A stretch of 64,000 nucleotides of DNA from Opitutaceae bacterium (GTDB lineage: Bacteria > Verrucomicrobiota > Verrucomicrobiia > Opitutales > Opitutaceae), in assembly GCA_028688225.1 (NCBI GenBank), contig JAQTYQ010000006.1, positions 1 through 64,000 on the forward strand. Reading direction: 5' to 3'. Each line of letters opens with the position of its first letter. Within the stretch, counting starts at the first letter, position 1. Below are positions 24,456 to 32,936 of the stretch, one piece after another. Below the pieces are notes generated by a model. That model searched no databases. It saw nothing but the letters and a program-made list of their open reading frames with translations, and was not told the DNA's origin. A program made the translations under genes and the position numbers.

Positions 24456-25262
24456 ATGAAGATTCGGGTAGCCGGAATGCAGATGCCCGTCAGTACGGAC
24501 ATTCGCCGCAATGTGGAGAGCATCTGCGAAGCCATCGAGCGGGCGGCCCAGGAACGGGCCGAGATCCTGCTGACCCCGGAGGGCTCGCTCAGCGGCTACC
24601 GGCATGATTTCGACGCCGGGGAGGCCAAGGAGGCGCTGGAGCGCGTCACCGCCTTCGCGCGGCGGCACGCCGTGGGCTTGGCGCTGGGCACCTGCTTCGT
24701 GGAAGAGGATGGGAAATGTTACAACCAGGTCCGCTTCTACCAACCTTCGGGCGAATACCTGGGCTTTCACAGCAAGACGCTGACTTGCGGCAGCCTGGAC
24801 ACCCCGCCGCGAGGTGAAATCGAGCACTATACCGTGTCCGCGCTGCGCGTGTTCCCGTGGAGGCCCGGACTCACGATCGGCGGCCTGATCTGCAACGACA
24901 TGTGGGCCAATCCCCAATGCACGCCGATGCCTGACATCCATCTGAGCCAGCGGCTCTCGGCCATGGGCGCCCGGATCATCTTCCACGCGGTGAATGGCGG
25001 ACGGGACGGCAGCGAATGGTCCGAACTTACCTGGCGGTATCACGAGTCGAACCTGCGCATGCGCGCCCGGGCCGGCAATGTTTGGATCGTCACCGTCGAC
25101 AACGCCGCGCCCGTGAATCTGCCCTGCTCGGCGCCATCGGGCGTGATTAACAACGAGGGGGCTTGGAGCTGCCGGGCGGACGCGAAGGGGCCGCAGTTCT
25201 TCGCCTGCACGATCGAACTGGCGGAGAACGTCCGGCAGCCGGCCGTCACTTTGCCTACTTGA
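24456..25262 (+). CDS. Carbon-nitrogen hydrolase (nitrilase superfamily)
   Basis: 268 residues, a normal length for a single-domain enzyme. The catalytic triad Glu-Lys-Cys is visible: Glu in ILLTPEGSLSGY (near residue 43), Lys in FHSKTLTCGSL (near 107) and Cys in IGGLICNDMWANP (near 145). MKIRVAGMQMPVSTDIRRNV is the usual start. Members hydrolyse amides or nitriles of small molecules; the substrate cannot be named. It is a single-gene unit ending convergently with mdoH, with a stem-loop at 25409-25428 between them. Confidence 0.9.
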   Translation: MKIRVAGMQMPVSTDIRRNVESICEAIERAAQERAEILLTPEGSLSGYRHDFDAGEAKEALERVTAFARRHAVGLALGTCFVEEDGKCYNQVRFYQPSGEYLGFHSKTLTCGSLDTPPRGEIEHYTVSALRVFPWRPGLTIGGLICNDMWANPQCTPMPDIHLSQRLSAMGARIIFHAVNGGRDGSEWSELTWRYHESNLRMRARAGNVWIVTVDNAAPVNLPCSAPSGVINNEGAWSCRADAKGPQFFACTIELAENVRQPAVTLPT

Positions 25263-25408
25263 AAGCGGTGGCGGGCGAGGATTTTGAACTGCAGTAGTGC
25301 AAAGTCAGCGAAGGTTTGGAGAAATTGATTCTCCCACTCGCGTGGCATCCTTGGCTGACCTGCCCCCCGCCGCTGCAGATAAGACGAGGACAGCGTTCAC
25401 CTGGGAAA

Positions 25409-25428
25409 CGGCGACGAGGGCGTCGCCG
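25409..25428. terminator. Stem-loop between convergent genes
   Basis: Perfect 8-bp stem CGGCGACG / CGTCGCCG with a 4-nt loop in the 212-bp gap between the convergent hydrolase and mdoH genes. No T tract follows on either strand, so a terminator role in both directions is inferred from position. The motif may also be a dispersed repeat. Confidence 0.45.
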
Positions 25429-25441
25429 CTCCAGACACCTG

Positions 25442-25476
25442 ACTTAAGCTTACCGCTTAAAGCTTACGGCTTCTTC
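25442..25476. repeat. 7-bp degenerate repeat array at the mdoH 3' end
   Basis: Five 7-mers in phase (ACTTAAG, CTTACCG, CTTAAAG, CTTACGG, CTTCTTC) that run to the stop codon of mdoH. Same class as 4808-4863. Confidence 0.6.
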
Positions 25477-27625
25477 ACCGGTACAGTGCCGTGATCGGCG
25501 TGGCCGTGAGCACGTTGTACTGGCGCATGGCCAGCCGCCACCAGTCGGCCAGCGCGCCGCCCGGCAGGCGCCACAACTCGCGGTGCAGCCAGATCAGTGA
25601 ATCGGCATCGAGCAGCAGCGCCTTCTTTTCCCGGGCGGTCAGCCGGGTCGGCCCCTCGGCCAGCAGCCGCTGCCGCAGCTGCAGAAAATACTCGCGTGAT
25701 CCCCGGCTGGGCCGCCGCTGGCGCAGCAGCGACACGTGCACGGCATTGATATAGGGATCCAGCACGGCCTGGAGCAGTCCGTAGTCGTCGCGCAGAGGTT
25801 CGATGGGCTGGAGATGCTGGTAGCACTCGGCGAGGTTCTGCCGCAGGCGCTTGAGCTCGTAGGCCGGCCGCGATTCCTCGGGCGTCAAGAAGAGTCCCAG
25901 CCGCTGCGCGCCGCGGCCAAAGCCCGCCTTGCTGAGAAAGATCGAGAGCGGGATGGAAAACACCAGCCCGGCCAGCACCGGACTCAGCCACCAGAAGAAT
26001 TGCGGCACGAGGATGAACGCCGAGAGGCCCCAGACCAGGCCGATCACCGTATGGCCGGCGTGCGTGAGGATCGCCTCGCGCCAGTCAGTGTCGTCCTCGT
26101 CCGACCGGCGCCGCTGCGTGATCCAGGACACGCCCTGTCCAAGCAGCGTAAAGAGCACAAATTTGCTGTTGAACAGCATGTTGACCGGCGCCAGCAGCGT
26201 CGAGGCCGCCGCCTCGAGCAGCGTGCTGGCCACGAGCCGTGGCGGGCCGCCAAAGGCCGACGTCAGCGCGCGGTTGCGCAGCGTGACGATCACGCTGAGC
26301 GCCTTGGGCAGGAAGAGCAGCAGCATGGTGAAGGCGAACAGGGTCAGCGCCTCGGGCACCTCCACGATATAGCCGAAAACGGAGGTATAGGACTCGGGCA
26401 GCGCCGTGAAGCCGCCGCGCGCGACGACCCCGAAGACGTGGATGCTGCTCAGGAGCAGGAACAGGAGCCACAACGGCGAGGCCACGTAGCCCATGATGCC
26501 CAGGAAAAGATGCACGCGGTTCACCGGGCGGATGCCGCGCGCAAAGAGCAGCCAGTTGTGCTGCATGTTGCCCTGGCACCAGCGGCGGTCGCGCTTGGCG
26601 CTGTCGATGAGCGTGGGCGGCCCCTCCTCGTAGCTGCCCTCGAGATCGGGCGCGATCCACACCTGCCAGCCGGCTTTGCGCATGAGGGCGGCCTCGACGA
26701 AGTCGTGGCTGAGGATGCGGCCGCCGAAGGGCTCCCGCCCCGGCAGGTCGGGCAGGCAGCAATGGTCCATGAACGGCTGCACGCGGATGATGGCGTTGTG
26801 GCCCCAGTAATTGCCGTCGTGCTGCTGCCAGTAGTTGAGGCCGGCGAGAAAGAGCGGGCTGTAGAGGCGGTTGGCAAACTGCTGGAGCCGCGCGTAGAGC
26901 GTCTCCCCGTTCACGATGCGCGGCGCGGTCTGGATGATGCCCACCGCCGGGTTCCGCTCCATGAGGGCGACGAGCCGGACGAGGGCCTGGCCGGTCATGA
27001 GGCTGTCGGCGTCGAGCACGACCATATAGCGGTAGTTCCGGCCCCAGCGGCGGAGAAAGTCGGCGACGTTGCCGCTCTTGCGGTTGATGGCCTGGCGGCG
27101 CTTGCGATAGAAGATCCGGCCGAAGCCGCCGACCTGCTTGCAGAGCTCGACCCAGGCCACCTCCTCCTGGATCCATTGGTTGGGCTGGCTGGAATCGCTG
27201 AGGATGAAAAAGTCGAAATGATCGAGCCGCCGCGCCTCCTGCACGGAGCGGTAGATGACGCGCAGACTCTCGAAGACGCGGCTGACATCCTCATTGGCGA
27301 CCGGCATCACGACCGCAGTGCCGGCCAGGGACAGGTCCTTCGCGGCCATCCAGTCGACGGTGTTGACAATGCGGCAGGAGTCGTCGCCGCGGTTGACGAC
27401 ATAAAAACCGATCAGCGCCATGCAAAACCCGGTGGCGATGTGGGCGAACAGGATCACGAACAGGATGAGCAGGGCGATTTCGATGCCGTCCAGGCCGCCG
27501 CGCCAGAGCAGGTCGGCCATGAACCAGGTGGCGAGGCTTGTGAGCATGAAGATGCTCGTGAGAAACGTCATCCGGCGGCGTGCGATGCGCCGCGTGTCCA
27601 GCCGGTCGGTGGAGAAGGTCGTCAT
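25475..27625 (-). CDS. mdoH: Glucans biosynthesis glucosyltransferase MdoH
   Basis: 716 residues from ATG 27625; a start 30 bp upstream is possible. The protein is an inner-membrane GT2 enzyme that makes the beta-glucan backbone of osmoregulated periplasmic glucans. Two N-terminal helices (about 18-85) precede the catalytic domain with AVVMPVANEDVSRV, YMVVLDADSLMTG (DxD), GRILSHDFVEAALMRKAGW and the product-binding RDRRWCQGN. Several helices follow (from FLGIMGYVASPLWLLFLLL). The C-terminal 120 residues are cytoplasmic. It is the last gene of an operon udg-mdoG-27809-mdoH. Length is somewhat shorter than the roughly 850 residues of the Escherichia coli protein. Confidence 0.93.
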   Translation of the reverse strand: MTTFSTDRLDTRRIARRRMTFLTSIFMLTSLATWFMADLLWRGGLDGIEIALLILFVILFAHIATGFCMALIGFYVVNRGDDSCRIVNTVDWMAAKDLSLAGTAVVMPVANEDVSRVFESLRVIYRSVQEARRLDHFDFFILSDSSQPNQWIQEEVAWVELCKQVGGFGRIFYRKRRQAINRKSGNVADFLRRWGRNYRYMVVLDADSLMTGQALVRLVALMERNPAVGIIQTAPRIVNGETLYARLQQFANRLYSPLFLAGLNYWQQHDGNYWGHNAIIRVQPFMDHCCLPDLPGREPFGGRILSHDFVEAALMRKAGWQVWIAPDLEGSYEEGPPTLIDSAKRDRRWCQGNMQHNWLLFARGIRPVNRVHLFLGIMGYVASPLWLLFLLLSSIHVFGVVARGGFTALPESYTSVFGYIVEVPEALTLFAFTMLLLFLPKALSVIVTLRNRALTSAFGGPPRLVASTLLEAAASTLLAPVNMLFNSKFVLFTLLGQGVSWITQRRRSDEDDTDWREAILTHAGHTVIGLVWGLSAFILVPQFFWWLSPVLAGLVFSIPLSIFLSKAGFGRGAQRLGLFLTPEESRPAYELKRLRQNLAECYQHLQPIEPLRDDYGLLQAVLDPYINAVHVSLLRQRRPSRGSREYFLQLRQRLLAEGPTRLTAREKKALLLDADSLIWLHRELWRLPGGALADWWRLAMRQYNVLTATPITALYR

Positions 27626-27808
27626 GCGGGCGAGCCCGGCTTTTTCACACTCCACTCCGACAACCGGTAACGGTCTGGGCCGAGCCCCGGCTGCGTTTTT
27701 CCCGGCTTCTGCCAGCCGGGCTTAGCCCGCATCGCGTGGGGCTCCTGACAGCGCTTTGATCGAGGACTGGCGATAACCATGGCGGCGGCGGAGACTGAAA
27801 GATGCGGG

Positions 27809-28408
27809 CTAGCGGGTGGCGAAGAAGATGCCGGCCAGCGCGGCGGCGAACAGCATCCAGAGCACGAGCGTGCGCAGCACGGGCCACTTTTCGAAGCGCT
27901 CGAAAGTCTCGCCCGCCGCCGCGGTGATGGGGCCGAGGTCGATGGGCCGGGGTCCCATGCTCGACACGGCCAGGTCGGGGCCGGCCTCGATGGAACTCTG
28001 CTGCATGGCACGCGCAAATTCCGCCGGGATCTGCTCCTCATCGAGGAAGGCGTACGGATTCCTTTCCGCCCCGTCGGTGAGCAGGAGCGCCACGCGGCCG
28101 GTGATGGCGATGCGATCGTGCGGCAGATCCTTTTCGCCCAGCACCTCGCCAAACCATGCGTCCATCATGCGCTCGACCTCCTCGGCGGTCAGGGTGGTGG
28201 GATCGAGACCGGGATTCTGCTCGTGGCGCCGCGCGGCGCGCTCGAGAATGCGCAGGATGAGCCGGCTCTGGTGCAGACGGTTGTGAATGCGGTGCGCCCG
28301 CAGGTAGTCCTCGACCCGCACATAAGCGGCGTTCCACGCCTCAAGGCGGCCGGTCCGCGGCTGAAACGTGGTCAGGGCCCCTTTTACGGATTCCAGAGAC
28401 AGCTCCAT
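27809..28408 (-). CDS. Conserved membrane-tail protein between mdoG and mdoH
   Basis: 199 residues from ATG 28408, which lies 25 bp inside the end of mdoG. Mostly helical and charged: MELSLESVKGALTTFQPRTG, RILERAARRHEQNPGL, MMDAWFGEVLGEKD. One C-terminal membrane helix (VLRTLVLWMLFAAALAGIFF) ends at the last residue, typical of a tail-anchored protein with its body in the cytoplasm. I do not recognise the family. Its place between mdoG and mdoH and the overlap with mdoG suggest a role in glucan synthesis or in regulation of MdoH. A gap of 183 bp separates it from mdoH. Confidence 0.75.
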   Translation of the reverse strand: MELSLESVKGALTTFQPRTGRLEAWNAAYVRVEDYLRAHRIHNRLHQSRLILRILERAARRHEQNPGLDPTTLTAEEVERMMDAWFGEVLGEKDLPHDRIAITGRVALLLTDGAERNPYAFLDEEQIPAEFARAMQQSSIEAGPDLAVSSMGPRPIDLGPITAAAGETFERFEKWPVLRTLVLWMLFAAALAGIFFATR

Positions 28409-29895
28409 GTTTCGGTGAGTACCTGGGGCGGCTTCCGGAGGAAGCAACGCAGTTCAACCGGCCGTCCCGAGCCGTCGGGCAGCAGGGCAAAGGTCACCCG
28501 CCAGGTGCCGTTGTGAGGGTTTTTCTGGATGGTGACGGTGCCCGGCGCGAGCGTCGCGCCCTCGCCCACAGTGACCACCGGCTTGATGGCCGGATCGGCC
28601 GGTTGCGTGTTCAGGTAGGGGCCGGCAAAATCAACGAGAAACCGCGTGAGCTCCGGATGCTTCAGCACGCCGGAAAGCCGCGTGGCCACGACGCAGCCGG
28701 CCGGCGGCCGCCCTGCTCCGTCGAGGTACCAGTGCAGCCGGTATTCGAACTCCAGAGGCTCGCCGGGCGGCGGCAGATCGGCCGGCACCCAGAAGGCGAC
28801 GATGTTGTCGCTGGTTTCGTCGGGCGTGGGCAGCTCCACCAGCCGCACCGCGCCCGCTCCCCATGCGCCGATGGGTTCCACCCAGACGCTCGGCCGCAGA
28901 TGATAATGCGCCTCCAGATCCTGATAATGCTCGAAGTCGCGGTCACGCTGCAGCAGGCCGAATCCCCGGGGATTCTGGTCCGCAAACGCGGTCACGCGCG
29001 GCCGGTCGGGGTTGGTGAGCGGCCGCCAGAGCCATTCGCCGGTGCTGCGCTCGACCAGCAGGCCGTCGGAATCGTGGACCTCGGGGCGGAAATCGCCGTG
29101 GGTGGTGCGCGAGTTCTCGCCGTACCAGAACATGCTGGTGAGCGGCGCGAGCCCGAGGGTCTTCACCTCGTGGCGCCGGTAGAGGGCGGCCCGCACGCGC
29201 GCCACCGTGGCGGCGCCAGGCGTGATGTCGAAGCGGTAGGCCCCGGTCACGCTCCGGCTGTCCAGCAGGGCATAGACGACGAGTTCCCGGGCGTCCGCCG
29301 CCGGCCGTTGGATCCAGAATTCCTCAAAGACGGGAAACTCCTCGCCCCCGGGCTCGGCGGTGTTGATGGCGAGCCCCCGGGCGGACAGCCCGTAGACGGC
29401 CCGGCGGCAGAGCAGGCGGAAGTAGCTGGCGCCCAGAAACGCGCCGAGTTCGTCATCGGGCTTGTTCAGATCGCACAGGATGCGGAAACCCGCAAAGCCC
29501 ATCGTGTCCGGGATATGGCCCGGCAGCTCCAGATGGTCGTAGATGAACAGATCGCGGTTGAAGGGAATGTCGCACAGCCCGGGTCCGTCGAGTTCGTGCA
29601 ACTGCACCGGGTGGTTGAAAATGAAGCCGGGATGGAAGAACTGGAGCTGGAAGGGCAGCCGTTCCCGGCGCCACCAAGTACGGTCCGGATCAAAACGGAT
29701 CCGGCGGTGCTCGTCATAACTGAGGTTGAGCAGGAACTTGGGCACCGGGCTCGTCCGCGGATGATATGGCTGGGCCGCCAGCTGCTTGGCGCGGAACCGC
29801 AGGGTGTCAAAATCGAAAGTTCCCTCCTGGGCGCGGACCCCCGGAAGCCGGGACAAGGCGGCCAGCAAGACCAGCGAGAGCAAACAGTGTTTCAT
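28384..29895 (-). CDS. mdoG: Periplasmic glucans biosynthesis protein MdoG
   Basis: 503 residues from ATG 29895 with a signal peptide (LLSLVLLAALSRLPGVRAQ). Mature start FDFDTLRFRAKQLAAQPY matches the MdoG/OpgG family, followed by LLNLSYDEHRRIRFDPDRTW, FNHPVQLHELDG, GFAGFRILCDLN, LGASYFRLLCRRAVYGLSAR, MFWYGENSRTTHGDFRPEVH and the C-terminal Ig-like domain. The protein acts in the periplasm on the glucan backbone made by MdoH. Its start overlaps the stop of the uracil-DNA glycosylase gene by ATGA, so translation of the two is coupled. Confidence 0.93.
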   Translation of the reverse strand: MKHCLLSLVLLAALSRLPGVRAQEGTFDFDTLRFRAKQLAAQPYHPRTSPVPKFLLNLSYDEHRRIRFDPDRTWWRRERLPFQLQFFHPGFIFNHPVQLHELDGPGLCDIPFNRDLFIYDHLELPGHIPDTMGFAGFRILCDLNKPDDELGAFLGASYFRLLCRRAVYGLSARGLAINTAEPGGEEFPVFEEFWIQRPAADARELVVYALLDSRSVTGAYRFDITPGAATVARVRAALYRRHEVKTLGLAPLTSMFWYGENSRTTHGDFRPEVHDSDGLLVERSTGEWLWRPLTNPDRPRVTAFADQNPRGFGLLQRDRDFEHYQDLEAHYHLRPSVWVEPIGAWGAGAVRLVELPTPDETSDNIVAFWVPADLPPPGEPLEFEYRLHWYLDGAGRPPAGCVVATRLSGVLKHPELTRFLVDFAGPYLNTQPADPAIKPVVTVGEGATLAPGTVTIQKNPHNGTWRVTFALLPDGSGRPVELRCFLRKPPQVLTETWSCLWNP

Positions 29896-30821
29896 CGGAG
29901 GAAATAACCGCGCTGTTTCTCCGAGACCGGAAGTCCGGCGCGCTCCATCACGGCCAGGAAGTCCTCCCAGGCAACCCGTTTGGCGCGATTGGCCGCCACC
30001 GAGCCCTCGGCCTCCTTCCGCAGCAGGTAGCTCGGATGGTAGGTGACGCGCAGCGGCCGGCCGCGGTAGTCGTGCCAACGGCCGCGCACCTCGCCCAGCG
30101 TCCGGAAGCTGTGGGCGCCGAGCAGGCCGCGGGCCGCCGTGGCGCCGAGCGCCACGAGCAGAGCCGGATTCACCACCTCGATCTGGGCCGTGATGAAAGG
30201 GAGGCAAAAGGCCATTTCCTCGGGCGTGGGTTCGCGGTTGCCGGCCTGCGTGCCGTCAGCCCGGGGCGGAATTTCCGGCCGCCAGTTCATGATGTTTCCG
30301 ATATAGACGTCGCCGCGTTCGAGCCCCATCGCCTTGATCATCTTCGTCAGCAACTGCCCGGCCGGCCCCACAAACGGCTCGCCCTGCTGCTCTTCCTCGG
30401 CGCCGGGCGCCTCGCCCACAAACATGACCTTCGCATCGAGACTGCCGACGCCGAAGACCACCTGCTTGCCGGGGCGCACATGCACCCGACAGACCGGGTG
30501 GTTGAGCACCAGTTCCCGCAGCGCCTGCCAGCGGGCGGGCTTGTCGCCGGCCGGCAGGGCCACCGCGGGCGGCGGCGGAAGCCCTGTGGCAACCAGGTTT
30601 TGAGTTTTGGGTTCCGAGTTCTGGGCTTTGGATTCTGGATTCTGGGTTGCGCCGGCTTCCGGCTTCTGACCTTTGGCTTCTGGCCTCTGGCCCCCGGCCT
30701 TCCGGGTCGCAACCATCTGCCGCAAGGTGGCCAGGCTCTCCTCCGACATGGATACGGTCCGCACCCCCTCGGCCTTGAGCCGCTTGAGTTCGTCGGTGAG
30801 TGCCAGGAGGACAGAGCGCAT
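29892..30821 (-). CDS. Family 4-like uracil-DNA glycosylase, partly lacking Fe-S cysteines
   Basis: 309 residues from ATG 30821. An N-terminal region with a repeat-derived linker (about 43-78) precedes the glycosylase domain: [20 protein letters not shown], then [45 protein letters not shown] and [10 protein letters not shown] (catalytic-site His motif). This is the family 4 (Udg/SPO1-type) pattern. Family 4 enzymes bind a 4Fe-4S cluster through four Cys. Here the usual C-x-x-C before VVFG reads HPVC, and the KCRP motif reads NWRP, so two ligands appear absent. The enzyme removes uracil from DNA. It leads the operon containing mdoGH, an unexpected pairing. Confidence 0.85.
   Translation of the reverse strand: MRSVLLALTDELKRLKAEGVRTVSMSEESLATLRQMVATRKAGGQRPEAKGQKPEAGATQNPESKAQNSEPKTQNLVATGLPPPPAVALPAGDKPARWQALRELVLNHPVCRVHVRPGKQVVFGVGSLDAKVMFVGEAPGAEEEQQGEPFVGPAGQLLTKMIKAMGLERGDVYIGNIMNWRPEIPPRADGTQAGNREPTPEEMAFCLPFITAQIEVVNPALLVALGATAARGLLGAHSFRTLGEVRGRWHDYRGRPLRVTYHPSYLLRKEAEGSVAANRAKRVAWEDFLAVMERAGLPVSEKQRGYFLR
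30597..30701. repeat. 15-unit 7-bp repeat array inside the uracil-DNA glycosylase gene
   Basis: 105 bp of degenerate 7-mers (plus-strand units GTTTTGG, GTTCTGG, ATTCTGG, CGGCTTC, TGGCTTC). Fifteen units equal 35 codons, so the frame is kept. The peptide is a Gln/Lys/Pro/Glu-rich linker with AKGQKPEAG and [12 protein letters not shown]. The repeat is thus an in-frame insertion or expansion. Confidence 0.75.
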
Positions 30822-30910
30822 AGCGAGGCGCCGCCTCAGGCCAGGCCCGCGGTCTGCAGGGTTCGGCAGATTGAAGGCTGGCAGAGGCGAAAACACGCGC
30901 CTCGCTTAAT

Positions 30911-30925
30911 GCCCGCTATGCGGGC
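30911..30925 (-). other. Short stem-loop upstream of the glycosylase gene
   Basis: Stem GCCCGC / GCGGGC with a 3-nt loop, 90 bp before ATG 30821. The 298-bp gap 30822-31119 otherwise holds only the inverted repeat at 31065-31128. Possible terminator remnant. Confidence 0.3.
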
Positions 30926-31064
30926 AAAATGGCGGAAGCGACAAGCCATTTGCATAGTTGGTAAAGTCTTCGCCGGAGAGCTTGACTTATTTGCATCGAA
31001 TTTAAGTTTCCCCCGGGTTCTGTCCAGTGGCATCACCGCCGCATCTGCCGACGCGATGCCTGCA

Positions 31065-31128
31065 AGGTCTTGAACAACCGCCGAAATCGACCGCCACGCC
31101 TTTGACTTTGAGCGGCTGTTCAAGACCT
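31065..31128 (-). terminator. Large inverted repeat at the ribE 3' end
   Basis: 16-bp arms AGGTCTTGAACAACCG (31065-31080) and CGGCTGTTCAAGACCT (31113-31128) pair with one mismatch across a 32-nt loop. The right arm covers the last codons and the stop of ribE. Position fits a transcription end, but the long loop and missing T tract also fit a short inverted duplication. Confidence 0.4.
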
Positions 31129-31710
31129 CGCGAGCAGCTTTTCGACGTACTTGCCCAGCAGATCGAATTCCAGGTTCACGAGGTCACCGGCGCGCTTTTC
31201 GCGCAGGTTGGTCACCTCGATGGTGTGTGGAATCAGCCAGACCGCCACGACGTCACCCGCCACCTCGGCCACCGTCAGCGAGATGCCGTCGATGGCGATG
31301 CTGCCCTTGTGGATCAGGTACCGGCCGGAGCCGGCGGGGGCGTGCACCCGGATATAATAGTCCTGGCCGCGCGGCTCCAGCACCTCGATCGTACCGAGGC
31401 CGTCGATGTGACCGGTGACAAAGTGGCCGCCGACCTTGCCGTCGAAGCGCAAGCTGCGCTCGAGATTCACGAGCGCCCCCGGTTTCAAGGCGGAGAAATT
31501 GGTCAGCCGGCGGGTCTCCTCCAGCACGTCGAAGTGAAGGCGCCCGCCGGCAGCCTGCACGACCGTGAGGCAGCAGCCGTTGACGGCGATGCTGTCGCCG
31601 ACGGCGGTATCGACGCCGGTTTTGCCGGCGGCGATGATCAGTTTCCACGCCGCCGCGCCCAGCTGGAAAGACACGACCTGCCCTGCTTCTTCTACGATTC
31701 CGGTGAACAT
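31120..31710 (-). CDS. ribE: Riboflavin synthase alpha chain
   Basis: 196 residues, standard length. Two tandem lumazine-binding folds: MFTGIVEEAGQV at the start (conserved MFTGIVE), VGDSIAVNGCCLTVV, then FSALKPGALVNLERSLRFDG and HFVTGHIDGLGTI for the first half; IHKGSIAIDGISLTVAEVAG and LIPHTIEVTNL for the second. It converts two 6,7-dimethyl-8-ribityllumazine molecules to riboflavin and a pyrimidinedione. It stands alone here, with no other rib gene in the window. The upstream 246 bp (31711-31956) contain no recognisable gene or riboswitch. Confidence 0.95.
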   Translation of the reverse strand: MFTGIVEEAGQVVSFQLGAAAWKLIIAAGKTGVDTAVGDSIAVNGCCLTVVQAAGGRLHFDVLEETRRLTNFSALKPGALVNLERSLRFDGKVGGHFVTGHIDGLGTIEVLEPRGQDYYIRVHAPAGSGRYLIHKGSIAIDGISLTVAEVAGDVVAVWLIPHTIEVTNLREKRAGDLVNLEFDLLGKYVEKLLARS

Positions 31711-31956
31711 GATGCGCTTGGTTAAACGGTCGGCCCGGGCGAGGCGAGGAAACTCTGGCGCCCAAACGCGCCCTGCTGGAGAAGAAGTTGCAGCGCTGCG
31801 CTGCGCCTTAAGCCAAAAGCCGAGGACGACCGGGTAGGGACGGACCGCCGGGCCGTCCGATTCGGTGTTGTATGCCGGCCTGCTGGCGCGATCTTCTGCC
31901 TCAGAAAGAGACGTGCCGGCAGTGCTCGTGACTCCGGTGTTGGTCAGCCCTCTTCA

Positions 31957-32199
31957 TCACCAGACCTCCCGGCCCACAACCGCACCGGTGGCGACCGACT
32001 CATGCCGGTTGGCGGGTGTGATGCGCTTCAATAGGTCGGGCAAAGCATGCCGTTTCCGGACCACGGCCCGAACCACCAGGGCGCCAGATTTGAGGGTGAG
32101 CTCGACCTCCGAACCCGCGGAGATCCGGGTCTCGGCGGCATAGGTTTGCGGGATGCGCAGGGCCAGGCTGTTGCCCCAGCGTTGGACGGCGGTTTTCAT
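31957..32199 (-). CDS. MazE/AbrB-type antitoxin-like DNA-binding protein
   Basis: 80 residues. MKTAVQRWGNSLALRIPQTY followed by SAGSEVELTLKSGALVV is the swapped-hairpin AbrB/MazE N-terminal domain; the tail (DLLKRITPANRHESVATG) is the usual flexible toxin-binding extension with the ITxxNxH-like motif of MazE. A MazF gene would normally follow. The 246 bp downstream encode no MazF-like protein in any frame. The gene upstream on the same strand (32295) encodes a HEPN-like protein. It is either an orphan antitoxin or the partner of that protein. Confidence 0.85.
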   Translation of the reverse strand: MKTAVQRWGNSLALRIPQTYAAETRISAGSEVELTLKSGALVVRAVVRKRHALPDLLKRITPANRHESVATGAVVGREVW

Positions 32200-32294
32200 G
32201 GCTCTACATCGGTGCTTCCATCAAGCAGGTTCCGGGGCCAACGCCCCAAATCAGGCTGAGCGAAGCGATAGCCTGCATTTGGTGGTTCGCCCAT

Positions 32295-32894
32295 TCATTT
32301 CTGATTTGCTTCGGTGTTCGCAACGTAAGCCACGCATCTGGACAGCGCCTGCCAGAATCCCAAGTCCTGCTGCGAGACCTCGAACCGTGCCAATGGTTCG
32401 TTCGGGTCAGCGCCTTTGCGTGACCAGAACACTAAGCCGGAAAAGTCGGGTTTGTATTTCCAGTTGGCGTGCGCAACTGCATTGCGGAACGCTCGAACCG
32501 GGTTGTCGGTCAGGAACTTGGCGCACCGCTTGGTGACGTTTTCCGATGGTGAACTTTGCCTCAGAATCTTGAAGCAGGCATCGCCGAGATATACGAAGCA
32601 GACGTAGTTCTGCGTGATGACTTGGGCCCGTGTCAGACCGGGGTGTCCGGGCGATCTATTTGCCAAATCCATGAACGACTGGAATGCGACGAGTTCGTCC
32701 AGCCGATCCTTCGGCTGGACCGTCTCCACGGATAGCAGGGCTTTGCGTATATCGTTCGGAAGTGCGCGAATCTCTGTCGCGACTGTGCTGGCGAGAGTAT
32801 TGCTCTCTGGCGGAATGATTCTGAACTCATCCCGCAGAAAGGGTGAGAATCTGCGCATCTGACCGTCGAGTTTTGTCCAGTCGTTGTTCATCAT
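32295..32894 (-). CDS. HEPN-like protein of unknown function
   Basis: 199 residues from ATG 32894, or 198 from the adjacent ATG. Not recognised as a named family. It is helical, with PNDIRKALLSVETVQPKDRL, LVAFQSFMDLANR, YVCFVYLGDACFKILRQS and the motif FRNAVAHANWKY near residue 135. RNAVAH fits the R-N/H-x3-H motif of HEPN-domain ribonucleases and abortive-infection proteins. Base composition is markedly lower in GC than its neighbours, suggesting transfer. It lies 95 bp upstream of the MazE-like gene in the same direction. A toxin role is inferred only from the motif and neighbour. Confidence 0.65.
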   Translation of the reverse strand: MMNNDWTKLDGQMRRFSPFLRDEFRIIPPESNTLASTVATEIRALPNDIRKALLSVETVQPKDRLDELVAFQSFMDLANRSPGHPGLTRAQVITQNYVCFVYLGDACFKILRQSSPSENVTKRCAKFLTDNPVRAFRNAVAHANWKYKPDFSGLVFWSRKGADPNEPLARFEVSQQDLGFWQALSRCVAYVANTEANQK

Positions 32895-32936
32895 CTTGTC
32901 CGGCGAACGTTGTTTAGGGATAAAAAAGCAGCAAAC

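Noticed and set aside
25736-27670. A 644-codon plus-strand frame opposite mdoH
   Set aside because: It is antisense to a gene with complete MdoH motifs and reads as low-complexity Glu/Arg/His sequence typical of high-GC shadows.
31711-31956. MazF toxin after the MazE-like gene
   Set aside because: All frames were read and none shows MazF motifs; a short RPAYN peptide was too little to call.
31711-31956. FMN riboswitch upstream of ribE
   Set aside because: No conserved RFN-element motifs could be seen in the upstream 246 bp.
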